The notes under the pieces: model-generated
The model's input: the letters and a program-made list of their open reading frames with translations, nothing else
Told to the model about the DNA's origin: nothing
Database searches by the model: none
Source of the DNA: a virus
Direction: 5' to 3' (one strand)
Length of the DNA: 61,648 nucleotides
IMG/VR virus record: IMGVR_UViG_3300050821_004285
Coordinates: 1-61,648 of that record
Made by a program: the position numbers and the translations under genes
In this document: positions 31,867 through 40,921 of the stretch, one piece after another
Layout: every line of letters begins with the position of its first letter
Numbering within the stretch: the first letter of the stretch is position 1

Positions 31867-32285
31867 CAGCTGGTCGCGCGGGTGATGCCGACGCGCTGGG
31901 TCGGGAACGTGATCTTCGTCGCGGCCAGGGCGCCGGGCTTACCGGACAGCGGCTGGTAGTCGAGGAGGATGCAGGTGCCGGACCAGCTCGGGTTGGTGGC
32001 CGACACAGAGCCCGCAGCCGCCTGGACGGTGACGGTGAACTCCGTCTCGTTGTTGAACAGCGGGTACAGCGTCTGGTCGACCTCGGACGAGTTGAAGTCC
32101 TGCTGCAGCTCGATCACGAACGTGTCCTCGCTGAGGCCGGCCTGCTGCTCCTTGCCGCCGCCCGCGAAGTTCGTGGTGTCGACTCCGGCCTTCTTGAAGT
32201 TGACCTCCACGCTCGAGCAGTGGTTAGTGAAGTCGACGCCGGCGATGTTGACCACGCAGCTCTTGAGAATGAACTTGTTAGCCAA
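31866..32285 (-). CDS. major tail tube protein
   Basis: 139 residues: FILKSCVVNIAGVDFTNHCSSVEVNF ... AGVDTTNFAGGGKEQQAGL ... FVIELQQDFNSSEVDQTLYPLFNNETEFTVTV. This beta-sandwich pattern, including the hairpin loop with VDTTNF and the QDF-TLYPLF strand, is characteristic of actinophage tube proteins. Position two genes before the chaperones fits. Confidence 0.82.
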   Translation of the reverse strand: MANKFILKSCVVNIAGVDFTNHCSSVEVNFKKAGVDTTNFAGGGKEQQAGLSEDTFVIELQQDFNSSEVDQTLYPLFNNETEFTVTVQAAAGSVSATNPSWSGTCILLDYQPLSGKPGALAATKITFPTQRVGITRATS

Positions 32286-32299
32286 GATGGCACCTTCTC

Positions 32300-32575
32300 T
32301 CAGGTGTTGTTGTCGGCGCCTTGAACGCTGTCGCCGTCGGTGATGTGGACGACCGGCACCGGCTGCTCAGCCTGTTCGGTCTTCGCCGGCTCGGACTTCT
32401 CCGGGACGACGGGGTTCGGGTCGAGATGGTTGCCTTCCACCAGGGCCTCGAAGGCGCTGGTGGGCATGTCCACCTCCAGCAGTTCTCCCGGCTCCTTGCC
32501 GAACACGGAGTGGTTGCCGATGACTCGGTACTCACCCCGTGTCGTGGGTACCGAGCGGTCGGGCTGCGCCACCAT
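32300..32575 (-). CDS. hypothetical late protein (91 aa)
   Basis: N-terminal half ordered (EYRVIGNHSVFGKEPGELLEVDM), C-terminal half Pro/Glu-rich and disordered. Lies between tail completion and tail tube genes. Function unknown. Confidence 0.6.
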   Translation of the reverse strand: MVAQPDRSVPTTRGEYRVIGNHSVFGKEPGELLEVDMPTSAFEALVEGNHLDPNPVVPEKSEPAKTEQAEQPVPVVHITDGDSVQGADNNT

Positions 32576-32910
32576 CAGAAGGACCCCTTCAGCACCGCCG
32601 ACGTCACGGTGGTGACGGCGGAGTAGGTGATCTGCGCGCCGGTCCCGTCGCCCTTGTCATAGGACTGGTGCAGCGGGATGTAGGCGGTCGCGGCGGCCGC
32701 GACGGTCACGACGTGGCTCGGGTTGGCGTCGCCCGCGTCGTCCGACAGGAAGTCCGCCAGCGTGACGGTGACGCTCGAGCCGCTGCCGTTCTTCACGATC
32801 AGGATGTTGCTGTGACCGTCGTTGACGGGAGCGGTGTCGGTGAGGTTGGCGGCCGAGAGGACCGGGTTGGTGCCGGCTTCCAGCAGCTTCTGTACGACCA
32901 TAGCGGCCAT
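32575..32910 (-). CDS. small beta-rich structural protein (111 aa)
   Basis: Strands SNILIVKNGSGSSVTVTLADF, SHVVTVAAAATAYIPLH and AQITYSAVTTVTSAVLKG. Low charge and Ala/Thr/Val rich, like head decoration or small fibre domains. Late operon position supports a virion protein. Confidence 0.55.
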   Translation of the reverse strand: MAAMVVQKLLEAGTNPVLSAANLTDTAPVNDGHSNILIVKNGSGSSVTVTLADFLSDDAGDANPSHVVTVAAAATAYIPLHQSYDKGDGTGAQITYSAVTTVTSAVLKGSF

Positions 32911-32925
32911 GTGATGCTCCTTTGC

Positions 32926-33369
32926 TTACGGGACGACGAACTGTTGCGGATCGGTGTGGATCAGGACCTTTATGAGCGCCCCGGCTGCTTCCACATCACC
33001 GATCGTGTACTTTCCGCCGTAGTTGCTGACCCCTGTGGCCATTACGTCGGTACCGTCGGTCAGGCCGAGGTCTTCGTGGTCGTACAAGACCTGCCTGATG
33101 CTGCTCGGACCCCACCCGGTGATGAGCGAGTTGAGCTCCATCTGAGCGGCGCCCTGTTCGCCTCCGGCTGAAGTCAGCACGAAGACGCTCAGGATCCACT
33201 TGTCATCACCGGCGCCGAAGGCCGGCGTGTAGTCGCCCGGTCCGGGCTGCACCATGACGCACGGGTAGGTGGCGCTGCTCGGCAGGATGTACTGGTAGGC
33301 GGCGAGGCCGGTGATGTTGTTCTCCAGCGTCGTCGCCACGGCGGCTACAAGATCGTTGAGACTGGCCAT
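32926..33369 (-). CDS. tail terminator / neck protein (147 aa)
   Basis: From MASLNDLVAAV, ATG overlapping the connector stop as TGATG. A leading helix (LVAAVATTLENNITGLAAYQYI), then PCVMVQPG and a beta-alpha fold ending AGALIKVLIHTDPQQF match phage tail terminator proteins. Order after the connector supports this. Confidence 0.65.
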   Translation of the reverse strand: MASLNDLVAAVATTLENNITGLAAYQYILPSSATYPCVMVQPGPGDYTPAFGAGDDKWILSVFVLTSAGGEQGAAQMELNSLITGWGPSSIRQVLYDHEDLGLTDGTDVMATGVSNYGGKYTIGDVEAAGALIKVLIHTDPQQFVVP

Positions 33370-34046
33370 CAGAACAGCCCCGCGATGCTGTGACCCGTGC
33401 CTGTGCCACCCAGGACCGCGTTCTTCTCGTAGTCGCAGATGAGCGGTTCGACCAGGGGGTTGTCCTTGACCCGGATCATCGACTGGAACCCGGAGAACCC
33501 GAGGACTCCCATCGGCGCATCCTTCATCTTGAAGTACTGCGCCGTCAGGATGAGCGTGGCCTGCTTGACGCCTTGCGGCACGGCCGGCCAGCCCCATAGT
33601 GCGGTCACCTTGACGTTCCCGTAGCGCCGGTAGGGCGTCAGGGGGAACAGGTTGCCGCCCACCGCATGGATCTCCTCCACAGGCCAGGGTTCCCCGGTGT
33701 CAGGGTTCAGCTGGTTCAGCGGCAGGAACTCGTAGTCGGTGGTGGCCCAGATCGTGGAGAACGAACCCATGCCGGTGTTGTCCGTAGCCAGCTGAAACCC
33801 GGAGGACGGCACGAAGTCGTCCACGGCCAGGTTCCAGTAGTCGGAATTGTCGGCCTTGAAGTACCGGGCCGACTCCGTCGCGGCGGCGTTGAACTGCCTG
33901 TCGCAGTACTTGTCGATCATCCGGGACGACGAGGCGAGAACCTGTGTGATCAGGGTGTCGTACTTCGTCCCGGCTACCGCCATGGCCTTGTCGTCGTAGT
34001 ACTGCTTGAAGTCGGCCAGGGTGGCGTAGGAGTCGTTTAGAGCCAT
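33369..34046 (-). CDS. head-tail connector protein (225 aa)
   Basis: Starts MALNDSYATLADFKQYY, followed by helical ITQVLASSSRMIDKYCDRQF, the hallmark N-terminus of gp6/Ad1-type head-tail connectors, then VTALWGWPAVPQGVKQATLILTAQYF, a conserved motif of the same family. It attaches below the portal. Confidence 0.82.
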   Translation of the reverse strand: MALNDSYATLADFKQYYDDKAMAVAGTKYDTLITQVLASSSRMIDKYCDRQFNAAATESARYFKADNSDYWNLAVDDFVPSSGFQLATDNTGMGSFSTIWATTDYEFLPLNQLNPDTGEPWPVEEIHAVGGNLFPLTPYRRYGNVKVTALWGWPAVPQGVKQATLILTAQYFKMKDAPMGVLGFSGFQSMIRVKDNPLVEPLICDYEKNAVLGGTGTGHSIAGLF

Positions 34047-34058
34047 GCTCGGAAACTC

Positions 34059-34472
34059 CTATCGGGTGAGGTGCGCGGCGACCGTGTAGGTATTCGCGGT
34101 CCCGTTGTTGTGCGCGACGCCGATCCGGAAACGCCCCGGAATCTGCCCCTGCACGGTCTGGATCGCCGGCGTGCCTGTAGCGGCGGCATTCGCGTTGGCC
34201 GGGTGGATGCGAACGACGAGCGTCCCCGTGGCCGCCACGGGCACCACTGTGGCCAGGGGCCAGGTCTTGCCGGACAGCTCGTCGACACCGAGGATGCTCA
34301 GCGTCAGCGAAGCAGCGGCGCCGATAGTGGTGACGTCGAACACGACCTCGAGTCCGCCGAACTCGTCGGAGAACGAGACGAACTCCTTCGTGTTGGGCGA
34401 AGCCGTCCCGGCGACGATGTTGAGGACGTCGAGCGACCGGTCGGCGTATACCTGATTGATGTCGTTCGCCAC
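34059..34472 (-). CDS. virion-associated beta protein, head decoration candidate (137 aa)
   Basis: EVVFDVTTIGAAASLTLSILGVDELSGKTW, then GTLVVRIHPANANAAATG and GRFRIGVAHNNGTANTYTVAA: a beta-sandwich with low-complexity turns, similar to the protein at 44187-44597. Located between capsid and connector genes. Function inferred from position. Confidence 0.55.
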   Translation of the reverse strand: MANDINQVYADRSLDVLNIVAGTASPNTKEFVSFSDEFGGLEVVFDVTTIGAAASLTLSILGVDELSGKTWPLATVVPVAATGTLVVRIHPANANAAATGTPAIQTVQGQIPGRFRIGVAHNNGTANTYTVAAHLTR

Positions 34473-34475
34473 GGC

Positions 34476-34799
34476 TTACGCCTCCTTCGTGGGCGGCTTC
34501 GCAGCCTCGGCCTTCGCGGCGGCCGCGACCTTGGCAGTCTCGGCGGCGACGTCCGCAGCAGCCTTCGCAGCCTCCTGCTTGGCCTTCTCCTCGGCGGCGG
34601 CCGCCAGCTTCGCGGCTTCGGCCTCGGCAGCCTTGACGTCGTAGTCGAACTTGACCTTGATGGGGCCGAACAGCTCCTCGCGCCCCTTGGTGATCTCGTG
34701 CCCGGCGCGCACCAGGTCGCCCTTGACGACCTTCACGACGCCTTCCGAGGTGTTCACGAAAAACGTCTTGGTCGCGCGCAGCACGGCGTAGTTAGCCAT
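34476..34799 (-). CDS. capsid-proximal protein with Ala/Lys/Glu helix (107 aa)
   Basis: Residues 1-55 are a small ordered domain (MANYAVLRATKTFFVNTSEGVVKVV). Residues 56-107 are an almost uninterrupted charged helix of AAKLAAAAEEKAKQEAAK type. SD GAGAGGAG lies eight bases before the ATG and is inside the unusual leader described separately. It could be a scaffold-like, decoration or head-completion factor. Confidence 0.65.
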   Translation of the reverse strand: MANYAVLRATKTFFVNTSEGVVKVVKGDLVRAGHEITKGREELFGPIKVKFDYDVKAAEAEAAKLAAAAEEKAKQEAAKAAADVAAETAKVAAAAKAEAAKPPTKEA

Positions 34800-34880
34800 C
34801 CCTGGCTCCTCTCTTGAAGTTGCCAATGTTGCGAAGTTGCCACACCCTGGCAAAAAGCCCGAATGTGGCAACTTCGCAAC
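34800..34880 (-). promoter_or_regulatory. three-arm RNA leader between capsid gene and next gene
   Basis: Minus-strand order: arm A GTTGCGAAGTTGCCACA (34880-34864), a 19-base loop with CTTTTTG, arm B TGTGGCAACTTCGCAAC (34844-34828, perfect 17-bp partner of A), then arm C GGCAACTTCAA (34824-34814) followed at once by the SD GAGAGGAG of the next gene. A can pair with B or with C but not both, the layout of an attenuator or translational switch. Confidence 0.6.
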
Positions 34881-34891
34881 ACAGATGACTG

Positions 34892-37645
34892 CTACTTGAC
34901 CTGCAGCACGCGGAACGCGTCGTCCACGATGCGCTTGGAGTTGTTCATCCAGATCGCGTACACGCCGCGCTGACCGGTCGGGCGACCGGTCGTCGGGTCG
35001 AAGACCTGGGGAACCAGCTCGACCTGCATGCCCAGACGGTCGACAATCACGAACTGGTCGAAGTCGCCGAGCACCGCGATGTTGGTGCCGGAGGCCGCGC
35101 CGTGGCTCGAGGTCATCGCGCTGGAGCGGTAGACCGGGTAGTCGAGCAGCTCGTCGGGACGGCCGTCGCCGATCCGCGCCCACAGCTCGGCACCGCCGGC
35201 GGTGTCCACCTGGCGGATGTCGTTGTAGGTGCCCTTATGGGCCAGCCAGGAAGCGCCGTCCTCCCAACGCGGGTTCAGCGCGTTGTCGGTGGAGTAGACG
35301 TCCGTGGACGAGAACACGCTGGTCGTCGCGGTCAGCACCGTGGTGGCGCTGCCGGACTGGCCGAAGGTGCCGCCGTTGGTCCAGCCGAGCAGGCCGAACG
35401 GGTTGGTGCCGGTGCCGTCGCCCGTGACGAACGAGTTCTCCTCGCGCTTCTTCGCGTCCACGATCTGCTTGGTGATCTCCGAGGAGAGGTCACCCCAGCT
35501 GAGGTCGATCTCGTAGGTGAACGGAATGAAGGCCTGCACCCGGTTGGTGCTGACAGACGGCTGAGCCAGCGTGAAGCTGGAGTCCGGCGCGACAGCACCT
35601 TCGGCGCCACGAGTGGCGGTCGTACCGGCGCTGGTCACCGCCTCCCAGGTCTTGCCCGTGATCTTGATCAGTCGGGCGAGGTCCCGCAGGGGGTTGACGA
35701 CGCCGGCCGAGGTCAGGATGACCGTCGGGTCCAGCTGGAACGGAACGGCGTAGCCGCCCTGGGTGTCGGTGCCCAGGGTCATGGCGCGCTGCACCGCGTC
35801 GCGCTCGTCCTCAGTCATGCGGAACAGCGCGTTCTCCTGGTGCATGACGATCTTCTCGAACGCCCTGCGGTACGCGTCGGTGCCGGTCACCAGGATGCGC
35901 TCGGCGAGGTGCATCTCGCCGTTCTTCGTTCCGACCCGCGCGGCCTCGAGGTTCTCGAGGACCACGTCGCCGGACTGGGCGCCCTTGTAGTTCTTCGGGG
36001 CGCGCGAGAACTTCGCGTCGTCGATGGCGCGCTTGGCGGCGTCGACCATCAGGTCCCTGGTGCGCTCCAGGTTGCCGGCACCGCGAGCGCGGAGGGCGTC
36101 CACGTCGAAGTAGTCGGTGCGCTGGTGGAACGCCGGGGTCCGGCTGTCACGCTCGGTGGTCGCGGCGTTGCCGGCCAGCTCGCGCAGCTTGTCCTGCCGG
36201 GCCTTGATGTTGGCGAGGGACTTGTCGTTGGCCTCGCGCTCGGCGACCAGGTCGTCGAACTCCTTCTGCTTGTCGTCGTCGAGGGCCGCGTCGCGGGTCT
36301 CCTCGTCGACCTCGAACGCCGCGAGCGACTCCAGGATCTCCTGGTTGCGCTCGACGAGCTGCTCCTTCGTCTTGGGCATGTGAGCAACCTTTCGGGTGTC
36401 TTCGGGGGACGAGGTGCCCTCTCGGGCGGCGTCGTCGGTGTTGGGATCCGGGGTGTCCTCGCGGACGGCGCCGGTGGCTTCGGCCGACTTCATCTCAGAC
36501 TTCTTCTTGTCCGAGGAGTCGTCGGAAATGCTGATGCCGAACTTCGAGGCGGCCGACTTGATGGCGGACTTCACCTTCGCGAGGTCTCCCGAGGAGTACT
36601 TCGCAGCGTTCTTCGGCATGTTGATGTACGACCAGGCGGCCTTTACGTGGTCGGCGGAGTCCAGCGGGTAGCGGGACTTGCCGTCGGCCTGCAGGCCGTT
36701 GTCCGCGTAGGTGACCTTGCCGTAGGGCTTCGAGGGGTCCTTCGCGGCGCGGCCCGACTCTTCGTCGGCGTCGTACTCGCTGTCCTCGACGTCCGGCAGA
36801 CCGTCTTCGCGCACCGGGATGTCGCTGGCGAAGTGGTCGAACAGGAGCGTGTCGTCCTCGTCGTTGTCGCCGTCGTCCGCGCCGGAACGCAGGTCGAGAG
36901 CCTCATCGGCCACGGCTAGATTCAGGCGAAGCTCCTCGTTCTCCTTGCGGAGACGCTCGAGCTCTGCGGTGTCCGGCTTGGTGACACGGATCATGGTGCG
37001 CGCGTACTGCTCCATGAGCTCCGCCCTCGCCAGCTCGATCTCCTCGTCGGAGCGCGCGCTGATCGAAGTGGTCTCGTAGGCAGGACCCACGACGGGGCCG
37101 AGCTCGTGCAGGCGGACCTCGCGGACGTGCCGGGTCAGCGGCAGCCTGCTGGTGTCCACGGAGCGACCGGGGAACAGGAGCGACTCGAGCTCGTCTCGGT
37201 CGTCGACCTCGTTACCACGGGCGTCAGTCCACTGATCGCGGACCGGGCTGAACCGGAACGAGGCGCCGTTGAGCGCGCCGCCACGGATCGCGTCGCCTAC
37301 CGGCTTCACGAGGTCGTTGTCGAACAGCCGAGCCCGCATGAACAGGCCCTTGCCGTCCTCCTTCAGATCCTCGATCGAGGCGATCGGAACGCCGCCGACA
37401 CGGGCATCGTGACCGTGCTGGAACTGCACGATCGGCTGCTTCTCGGAGATGGTCTTGCGGAAGGCTCCCGGATGGATCACTTCGTCGAACGTGCCCTCGT
37501 AGGGGCTCGAGATTCGAGTCGGAGTGTTGAACACCGCGAAGTGCCCCTCCATCGTCCTGCCGTCACCGCCTTCGTCGGGCGGTTCGGTGGCGCGAAACTC
37601 GACCGTGCGCTCGCACATTCCGTGCCGCATGTCACGCTTCGTCAT
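34892..37645 (-). CDS. fused prohead protease, DUF6582-like insert and HK97 major capsid protein
   Basis: 917 residues. 1-200: HK97 prohead protease fold with GHFAVFNTPTRI, VIHPGAFRKTI, QFQHGHD (catalytic His region) and GASFRFSPV (catalytic Ser region). 200-260: coiled coil. 300-370: a KPYGKVTYADNGLQADGKS ... DHVKAAWSYINM module (DUF6582-like). 420-510: helical delta domain (LVERNQEILESLAAFEVD). 540-917: HK97 capsid fold (QGGYAVPFQLDPTVILTS ... FIPFTYEIDLSWGDL ... GVYAIWMNNSKRIVDDAF). An internal ATG at 36379 (MPKTKEQLV) with GAAAGG nine bases upstream could make a separate 495-residue capsid. Confidence 0.9.
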   Translation of the reverse strand: MTKRDMRHGMCERTVEFRATEPPDEGGDGRTMEGHFAVFNTPTRISSPYEGTFDEVIHPGAFRKTISEKQPIVQFQHGHDARVGGVPIASIEDLKEDGKGLFMRARLFDNDLVKPVGDAIRGGALNGASFRFSPVRDQWTDARGNEVDDRDELESLLFPGRSVDTSRLPLTRHVREVRLHELGPVVGPAYETTSISARSDEEIELARAELMEQYARTMIRVTKPDTAELERLRKENEELRLNLAVADEALDLRSGADDGDNDEDDTLLFDHFASDIPVREDGLPDVEDSEYDADEESGRAAKDPSKPYGKVTYADNGLQADGKSRYPLDSADHVKAAWSYINMPKNAAKYSSGDLAKVKSAIKSAASKFGISISDDSSDKKKSEMKSAEATGAVREDTPDPNTDDAAREGTSSPEDTRKVAHMPKTKEQLVERNQEILESLAAFEVDEETRDAALDDDKQKEFDDLVAEREANDKSLANIKARQDKLRELAGNAATTERDSRTPAFHQRTDYFDVDALRARGAGNLERTRDLMVDAAKRAIDDAKFSRAPKNYKGAQSGDVVLENLEAARVGTKNGEMHLAERILVTGTDAYRRAFEKIVMHQENALFRMTEDERDAVQRAMTLGTDTQGGYAVPFQLDPTVILTSAGVVNPLRDLARLIKITGKTWEAVTSAGTTATRGAEGAVAPDSSFTLAQPSVSTNRVQAFIPFTYEIDLSWGDLSSEITKQIVDAKKREENSFVTGDGTGTNPFGLLGWTNGGTFGQSGSATTVLTATTSVFSSTDVYSTDNALNPRWEDGASWLAHKGTYNDIRQVDTAGGAELWARIGDGRPDELLDYPVYRSSAMTSSHGAASGTNIAVLGDFDQFVIVDRLGMQVELVPQVFDPTTGRPTGQRGVYAIWMNNSKRIVDDAFRVLQVK

Positions 37646-37657
37646 CGCTCACCCCTT

Positions 37658-39178
37658 TCACTGTGTGTCGTCCGACGGCGTGGGCGGCTGCTTGCTCTTG
37701 CCCTTGTCGGCCGCGTCTGGCGTGTTGGCATCCTTGCCGCCTGTTCCGGACGGCGTATTGGCGCCCGAGGCGGGCGTGTTGGCATTCGGGGCATCTCCGC
37801 CATCGACGTTGTTGTCGTTCTTGTCGTTGCCCATCGTGCCGGGCGGCAGCAGCTGCACGCTGAAGTAGCCCGTGTGTTCGAGCAGATCCCAGTCCTCCAT
37901 GAGCATCGCAGCCTTCACCGAGTCGGGCGTGAACCCGGCCTGGATCGCGGCGACCATGGTGGCCATCTCGGTCTGCTTCACCTGCGCGACGGCCTGACGG
38001 TCGTCCCTCAGGAAGGCGATGTCGCGGTCGTCGTACCACAGCCGCGCGCCGGATAGCTCCGGCACCACGACGGACAGGGCGGCCGCAGCGGAGGCCCACA
38101 GCCCCCGCATGTGGCCGTCGATCAGCATCGACTTGGACGTCCGGTAGTTGTCGGAGTTCAGGGCCGTGCCACGGATCATGACCTCGGCGACGCCGATCAG
38201 GGTCGGGTGGATGCCCGCCGCCATCGCGATGCGCGTCTCGCCGTGTCCGCCGATCTTCGAGAAGTCAAGCTGCTGCAGGTCGGAACCCACAACCTTGACG
38301 TTCGCTCCGCCGCCCAGGTACAGGGTCTTCCAAGCGTTCTCGACGCCCGTGGTCCCCTTGTTCACCTTGTCCATGAAGGCCTCGAACTGCCTGTTCGTGA
38401 CCTTGTCGGACAGGGATATCGCGAGGGCCGGGGTGGCGGCGTTCTCGAAGAACTTCTGCTTGTGGCCGACGATCGCCTTGTCGGAGGCGATGTCGACGAG
38501 CACAGACTGCAGCCACGACATGCCACGGTACTGGAAGGCCGGGTCCGGCATGGGCGCCCAGTGCACGACCGGGCCGTTCGAACCGTCCACGGGGAAGTAC
38601 TCCCAGAGGTCTGAGTTCGGCGTGTTGTCCGGCTTGTAGACGTACCCTACGACGTCGGAGTCGAGGGCTTCGGCCGGTGGCTTCGACAGCAGAATCTCCA
38701 CCCAGTCGGGGCGCATCCGGCGCAGCTTGAACGGCTTCTTCTGCGAGCCGGTGCCTTCACGCACCGCGAAGAAGTTGCCGCCCAGGTCTACGTCCTGCAT
38801 CATCCTGGTCAGCAGCTCGGCCGTGGTGCCCGTGTTACCCCACGGATGCTCGAAGATCGAAAGCGCTGGCTTTCCAAACAGCTTGCCCGGCCGGCCATTC
38901 CCCATGCTCTGGTACTGGAAACGGCACTGCGAGAAGATCGCGGCGCGCACCATGACGGCCGCGTAGACGATGCCCGACTTCTTGTAGGCGTTCGCCACGA
39001 AGTTGCCGAAGTCGGTGTCCGACTCCTTGGTCGACTGGGCGTCGAGCGAGTTCTGGACGATCGGGTACGCCTGGCCCTGGAAGGAGAACCACTGGAGAGC
39101 CCAGTCATTCTGGTTCATCCGCTCCGCGATGCTCGACACCTTGCGACGCAGCGGCAGCGTCCTGACGAAGCTACTCAA
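37658..39178 (-). CDS. portal protein
   Basis: 506 residues. Hallmarks of HK97-type portals: ANAYKKSGIVYAAVMVRAAIFSQCRF near residue 65, HPWGNTGTTAELLTRMMQDVDLGGNFF, WAPMPDPAFQYRGMSWLQSVL and the wing/stem region DFSKIGGHGETRIAMAAGIHPTLIG. The last 75 residues are Asn/Asp/Pro/Gly-rich and probably disordered. Follows TerL and precedes the protease-capsid fusion. Confidence 0.92.
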   Translation of the reverse strand: MSSFVRTLPLRRKVSSIAERMNQNDWALQWFSFQGQAYPIVQNSLDAQSTKESDTDFGNFVANAYKKSGIVYAAVMVRAAIFSQCRFQYQSMGNGRPGKLFGKPALSIFEHPWGNTGTTAELLTRMMQDVDLGGNFFAVREGTGSQKKPFKLRRMRPDWVEILLSKPPAEALDSDVVGYVYKPDNTPNSDLWEYFPVDGSNGPVVHWAPMPDPAFQYRGMSWLQSVLVDIASDKAIVGHKQKFFENAATPALAISLSDKVTNRQFEAFMDKVNKGTTGVENAWKTLYLGGGANVKVVGSDLQQLDFSKIGGHGETRIAMAAGIHPTLIGVAEVMIRGTALNSDNYRTSKSMLIDGHMRGLWASAAAALSVVVPELSGARLWYDDRDIAFLRDDRQAVAQVKQTEMATMVAAIQAGFTPDSVKAAMLMEDWDLLEHTGYFSVQLLPPGTMGNDKNDNNVDGGDAPNANTPASGANTPSGTGGKDANTPDAADKGKSKQPPTPSDDTQ

Positions 39179-39344
39179 AATCCTCCACCTCCTTCTCCGG
39201 GCTTACCGTGTCCACGGTGAACGCGTACAGCGCGATGACAGCGCCGGGCACGAGCAGTCCTAGCCAGCCGAAGCGCCATGTCAGCGCGGCCGTCACGAGT
39301 ACGACACCCAGCACCAGTAGCGCGAAGGCCTGTCGTTGTTCCAT
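39171..39344 (-). CDS. small two-span membrane protein (57 aa)
   Basis: MEQRQAFALLVLGVVLVTAALTW then GWLGLLVPGAVIALYAFTV: two hydrophobic spans with a short RFG turn and an acidic tail. A membrane protein between terminase and portal is unexpected; it may be a superinfection exclusion or DNA entry factor, but no evidence settles this. Confidence 0.65.
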   Translation of the reverse strand: MEQRQAFALLVLGVVLVTAALTWRFGWLGLLVPGAVIALYAFTVDTVSPEKEVEDFE

Positions 39345-39355
39345 GCTCGTCCCTT

Positions 39356-40921
39356 CTAGACGTAGGCGATCCACGGGTCGGCCGCCTGCTCGGAATAGAC
39401 GTGCTCCTTGTAGCCCCAGCTGGCCAGTGTCGCGGCCTTCAGGGGGGTGATGTCAGCGCTCGAGCTGTTCGTCGCCCAGGCCTCCATCTCCATCAGCTTT
39501 CGCTTGCCGACGTTCGCGACGGCGGCCGCCAGGCATGGCTGCCCGGCGTGGTAGACGGTTCGTGGCTCGCCCTTGACCGGGTTGATGCCGGACTCGAACT
39601 CGCCGCACGCCTGCGCGTACTGGCGACCGTTGAGTGTCACCACGTTGACTCCGGCGTCCTCGAGCTGCTTGATCAAGCCTCCCGCGTAGTCCACCGTGTC
39701 GATGATCACGATCGGTATGTCGGCACGTTCGACGATCTCGATGATCCTCTTGCCGAGGCCGTGCGTGCCGTTCCAGTAGTCGAGTCGCCCTTCACCGTCG
39801 CCGGTCACCTCGACCAGCAGCGCCTCTTCGTCGCTGTCATGCTGGCCGGCCGCCGCGATGCAGGACCAGTTTCGGTCCGGACTGATGGCCACGCCGAGAG
39901 CGACCTCGCCGGCCATCTGCGCCGCCTCGTCGCACGCCGACTCCCAGGTGTCCTTGGAGATGACCTTCCAGGCCTCACCCTTCATCGGGTAGTCGCCGAC
40001 GCTGAGGCGCTCCCGCAGGTACTCGCCCCACGGGATAGCGCCGTCATGCTCCTCCTGGATGAACTCCAGGTCGATCCGGATGTTGCAGCCGGGGTTGGCC
40101 TTCAGCATCGACTCAGGGGCGTGCGGGTCGTCGTGCTCCTCGCACTGGAACTCGCCGCCTATCTCCGGCGGGCAGCTCGGCAGGCACCAGTCGATCGACC
40201 ATTCAGCGAAGAACAGCCGCTTGCCCTTTCCCTTGATGGCGTTCTCGCGCATCTCGGCCTGGACTTCGCAGTTCGAGTTGTTCTGGTCGCCGGCAGACCC
40301 GGTCAGGAACGTCTGGGCGTTCGGCATCGCCGACAAGGTCGGGAAGATGTCGCCCATCAGCTCTGCCGACAAGGTCATGCACTCGTCGAGGGCCAGGAAG
40401 TCGCAGCTGAAGCCACGGCCACCACCGGATGCCCTCGTGCGGAACTCGAGGGTCTGGCCGGTCCGGAGGGTGATGGCTTCCTGGCCGTGGCTCTTGACGA
40501 AGCTGCGATCGTTCGGCAAAAGCAGCTTGCTGAAGATCGGAGTGCGCTTGATCAGCTCCACCATGCGCGCGTAGTGCTTCTTCGACGTGTCGAAGCGGTG
40601 CGCCGAGTGAATCAGGGTCTTCTCACCGAACAGGAACAGCCCGGCCAGTTCGCGCGCCTCCAGGAGGCTGCCCTTGCCGTTCTGGCGAGGCACTGTGATC
40701 CCGTTGCGCAGGTAGTGCCACTTGTACTCGGTCTTGCCCGTGAACTGGTTCACGTAGCTGCGCGTCGGATCCACCGAGCAGGTGTTGAGCATCAGCCATT
40801 GCTGCCAGTCGTCGAGCTCCAGGCCGGCTTTGTAGGCCAGGTCGATCGCCATCTTGCCGTAGTCGCCGATAATCGGCTGCGGGGCGTGAAGCAAGCGGGG
40901 GCGCTGAGATCCGATCATCAT
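39356..40921 (-). CDS. terL: terminase large subunit
   Basis: 521 residues. ATPase: Walker A variant VPRQNGKGS (about residue 77-85), Walker B FLALDEC (175-181), coupling motif LTGSAG. Nuclease: LGVAISPDRNWS (first Asp), IVIIDTVDYAGG (second Asp), then AADPW near the C-terminus. It cuts and pumps the concatemeric genome into the prohead. It is preceded by a 103-residue gene in the small-subunit position. Confidence 0.93.
   Translation of the reverse strand: MMIGSQRPRLLHAPQPIIGDYGKMAIDLAYKAGLELDDWQQWLMLNTCSVDPTRSYVNQFTGKTEYKWHYLRNGITVPRQNGKGSLLEARELAGLFLFGEKTLIHSAHRFDTSKKHYARMVELIKRTPIFSKLLLPNDRSFVKSHGQEAITLRTGQTLEFRTRASGGGRGFSCDFLALDECMTLSAELMGDIFPTLSAMPNAQTFLTGSAGDQNNSNCEVQAEMRENAIKGKGKRLFFAEWSIDWCLPSCPPEIGGEFQCEEHDDPHAPESMLKANPGCNIRIDLEFIQEEHDGAIPWGEYLRERLSVGDYPMKGEAWKVISKDTWESACDEAAQMAGEVALGVAISPDRNWSCIAAAGQHDSDEEALLVEVTGDGEGRLDYWNGTHGLGKRIIEIVERADIPIVIIDTVDYAGGLIKQLEDAGVNVVTLNGRQYAQACGEFESGINPVKGEPRTVYHAGQPCLAAAVANVGKRKLMEMEAWATNSSSADITPLKAATLASWGYKEHVYSEQAADPWIAYV

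Noticed and set aside
35102-36919. 605-codon plus-strand open frame, and a similar 602-codon frame at 39278-41086
   Set aside because: Antisense to the capsid fusion and TerL. Composition is that of a high-GC shadow frame (Val/Leu/Arg/Gly runs), with no SD and no family signal.
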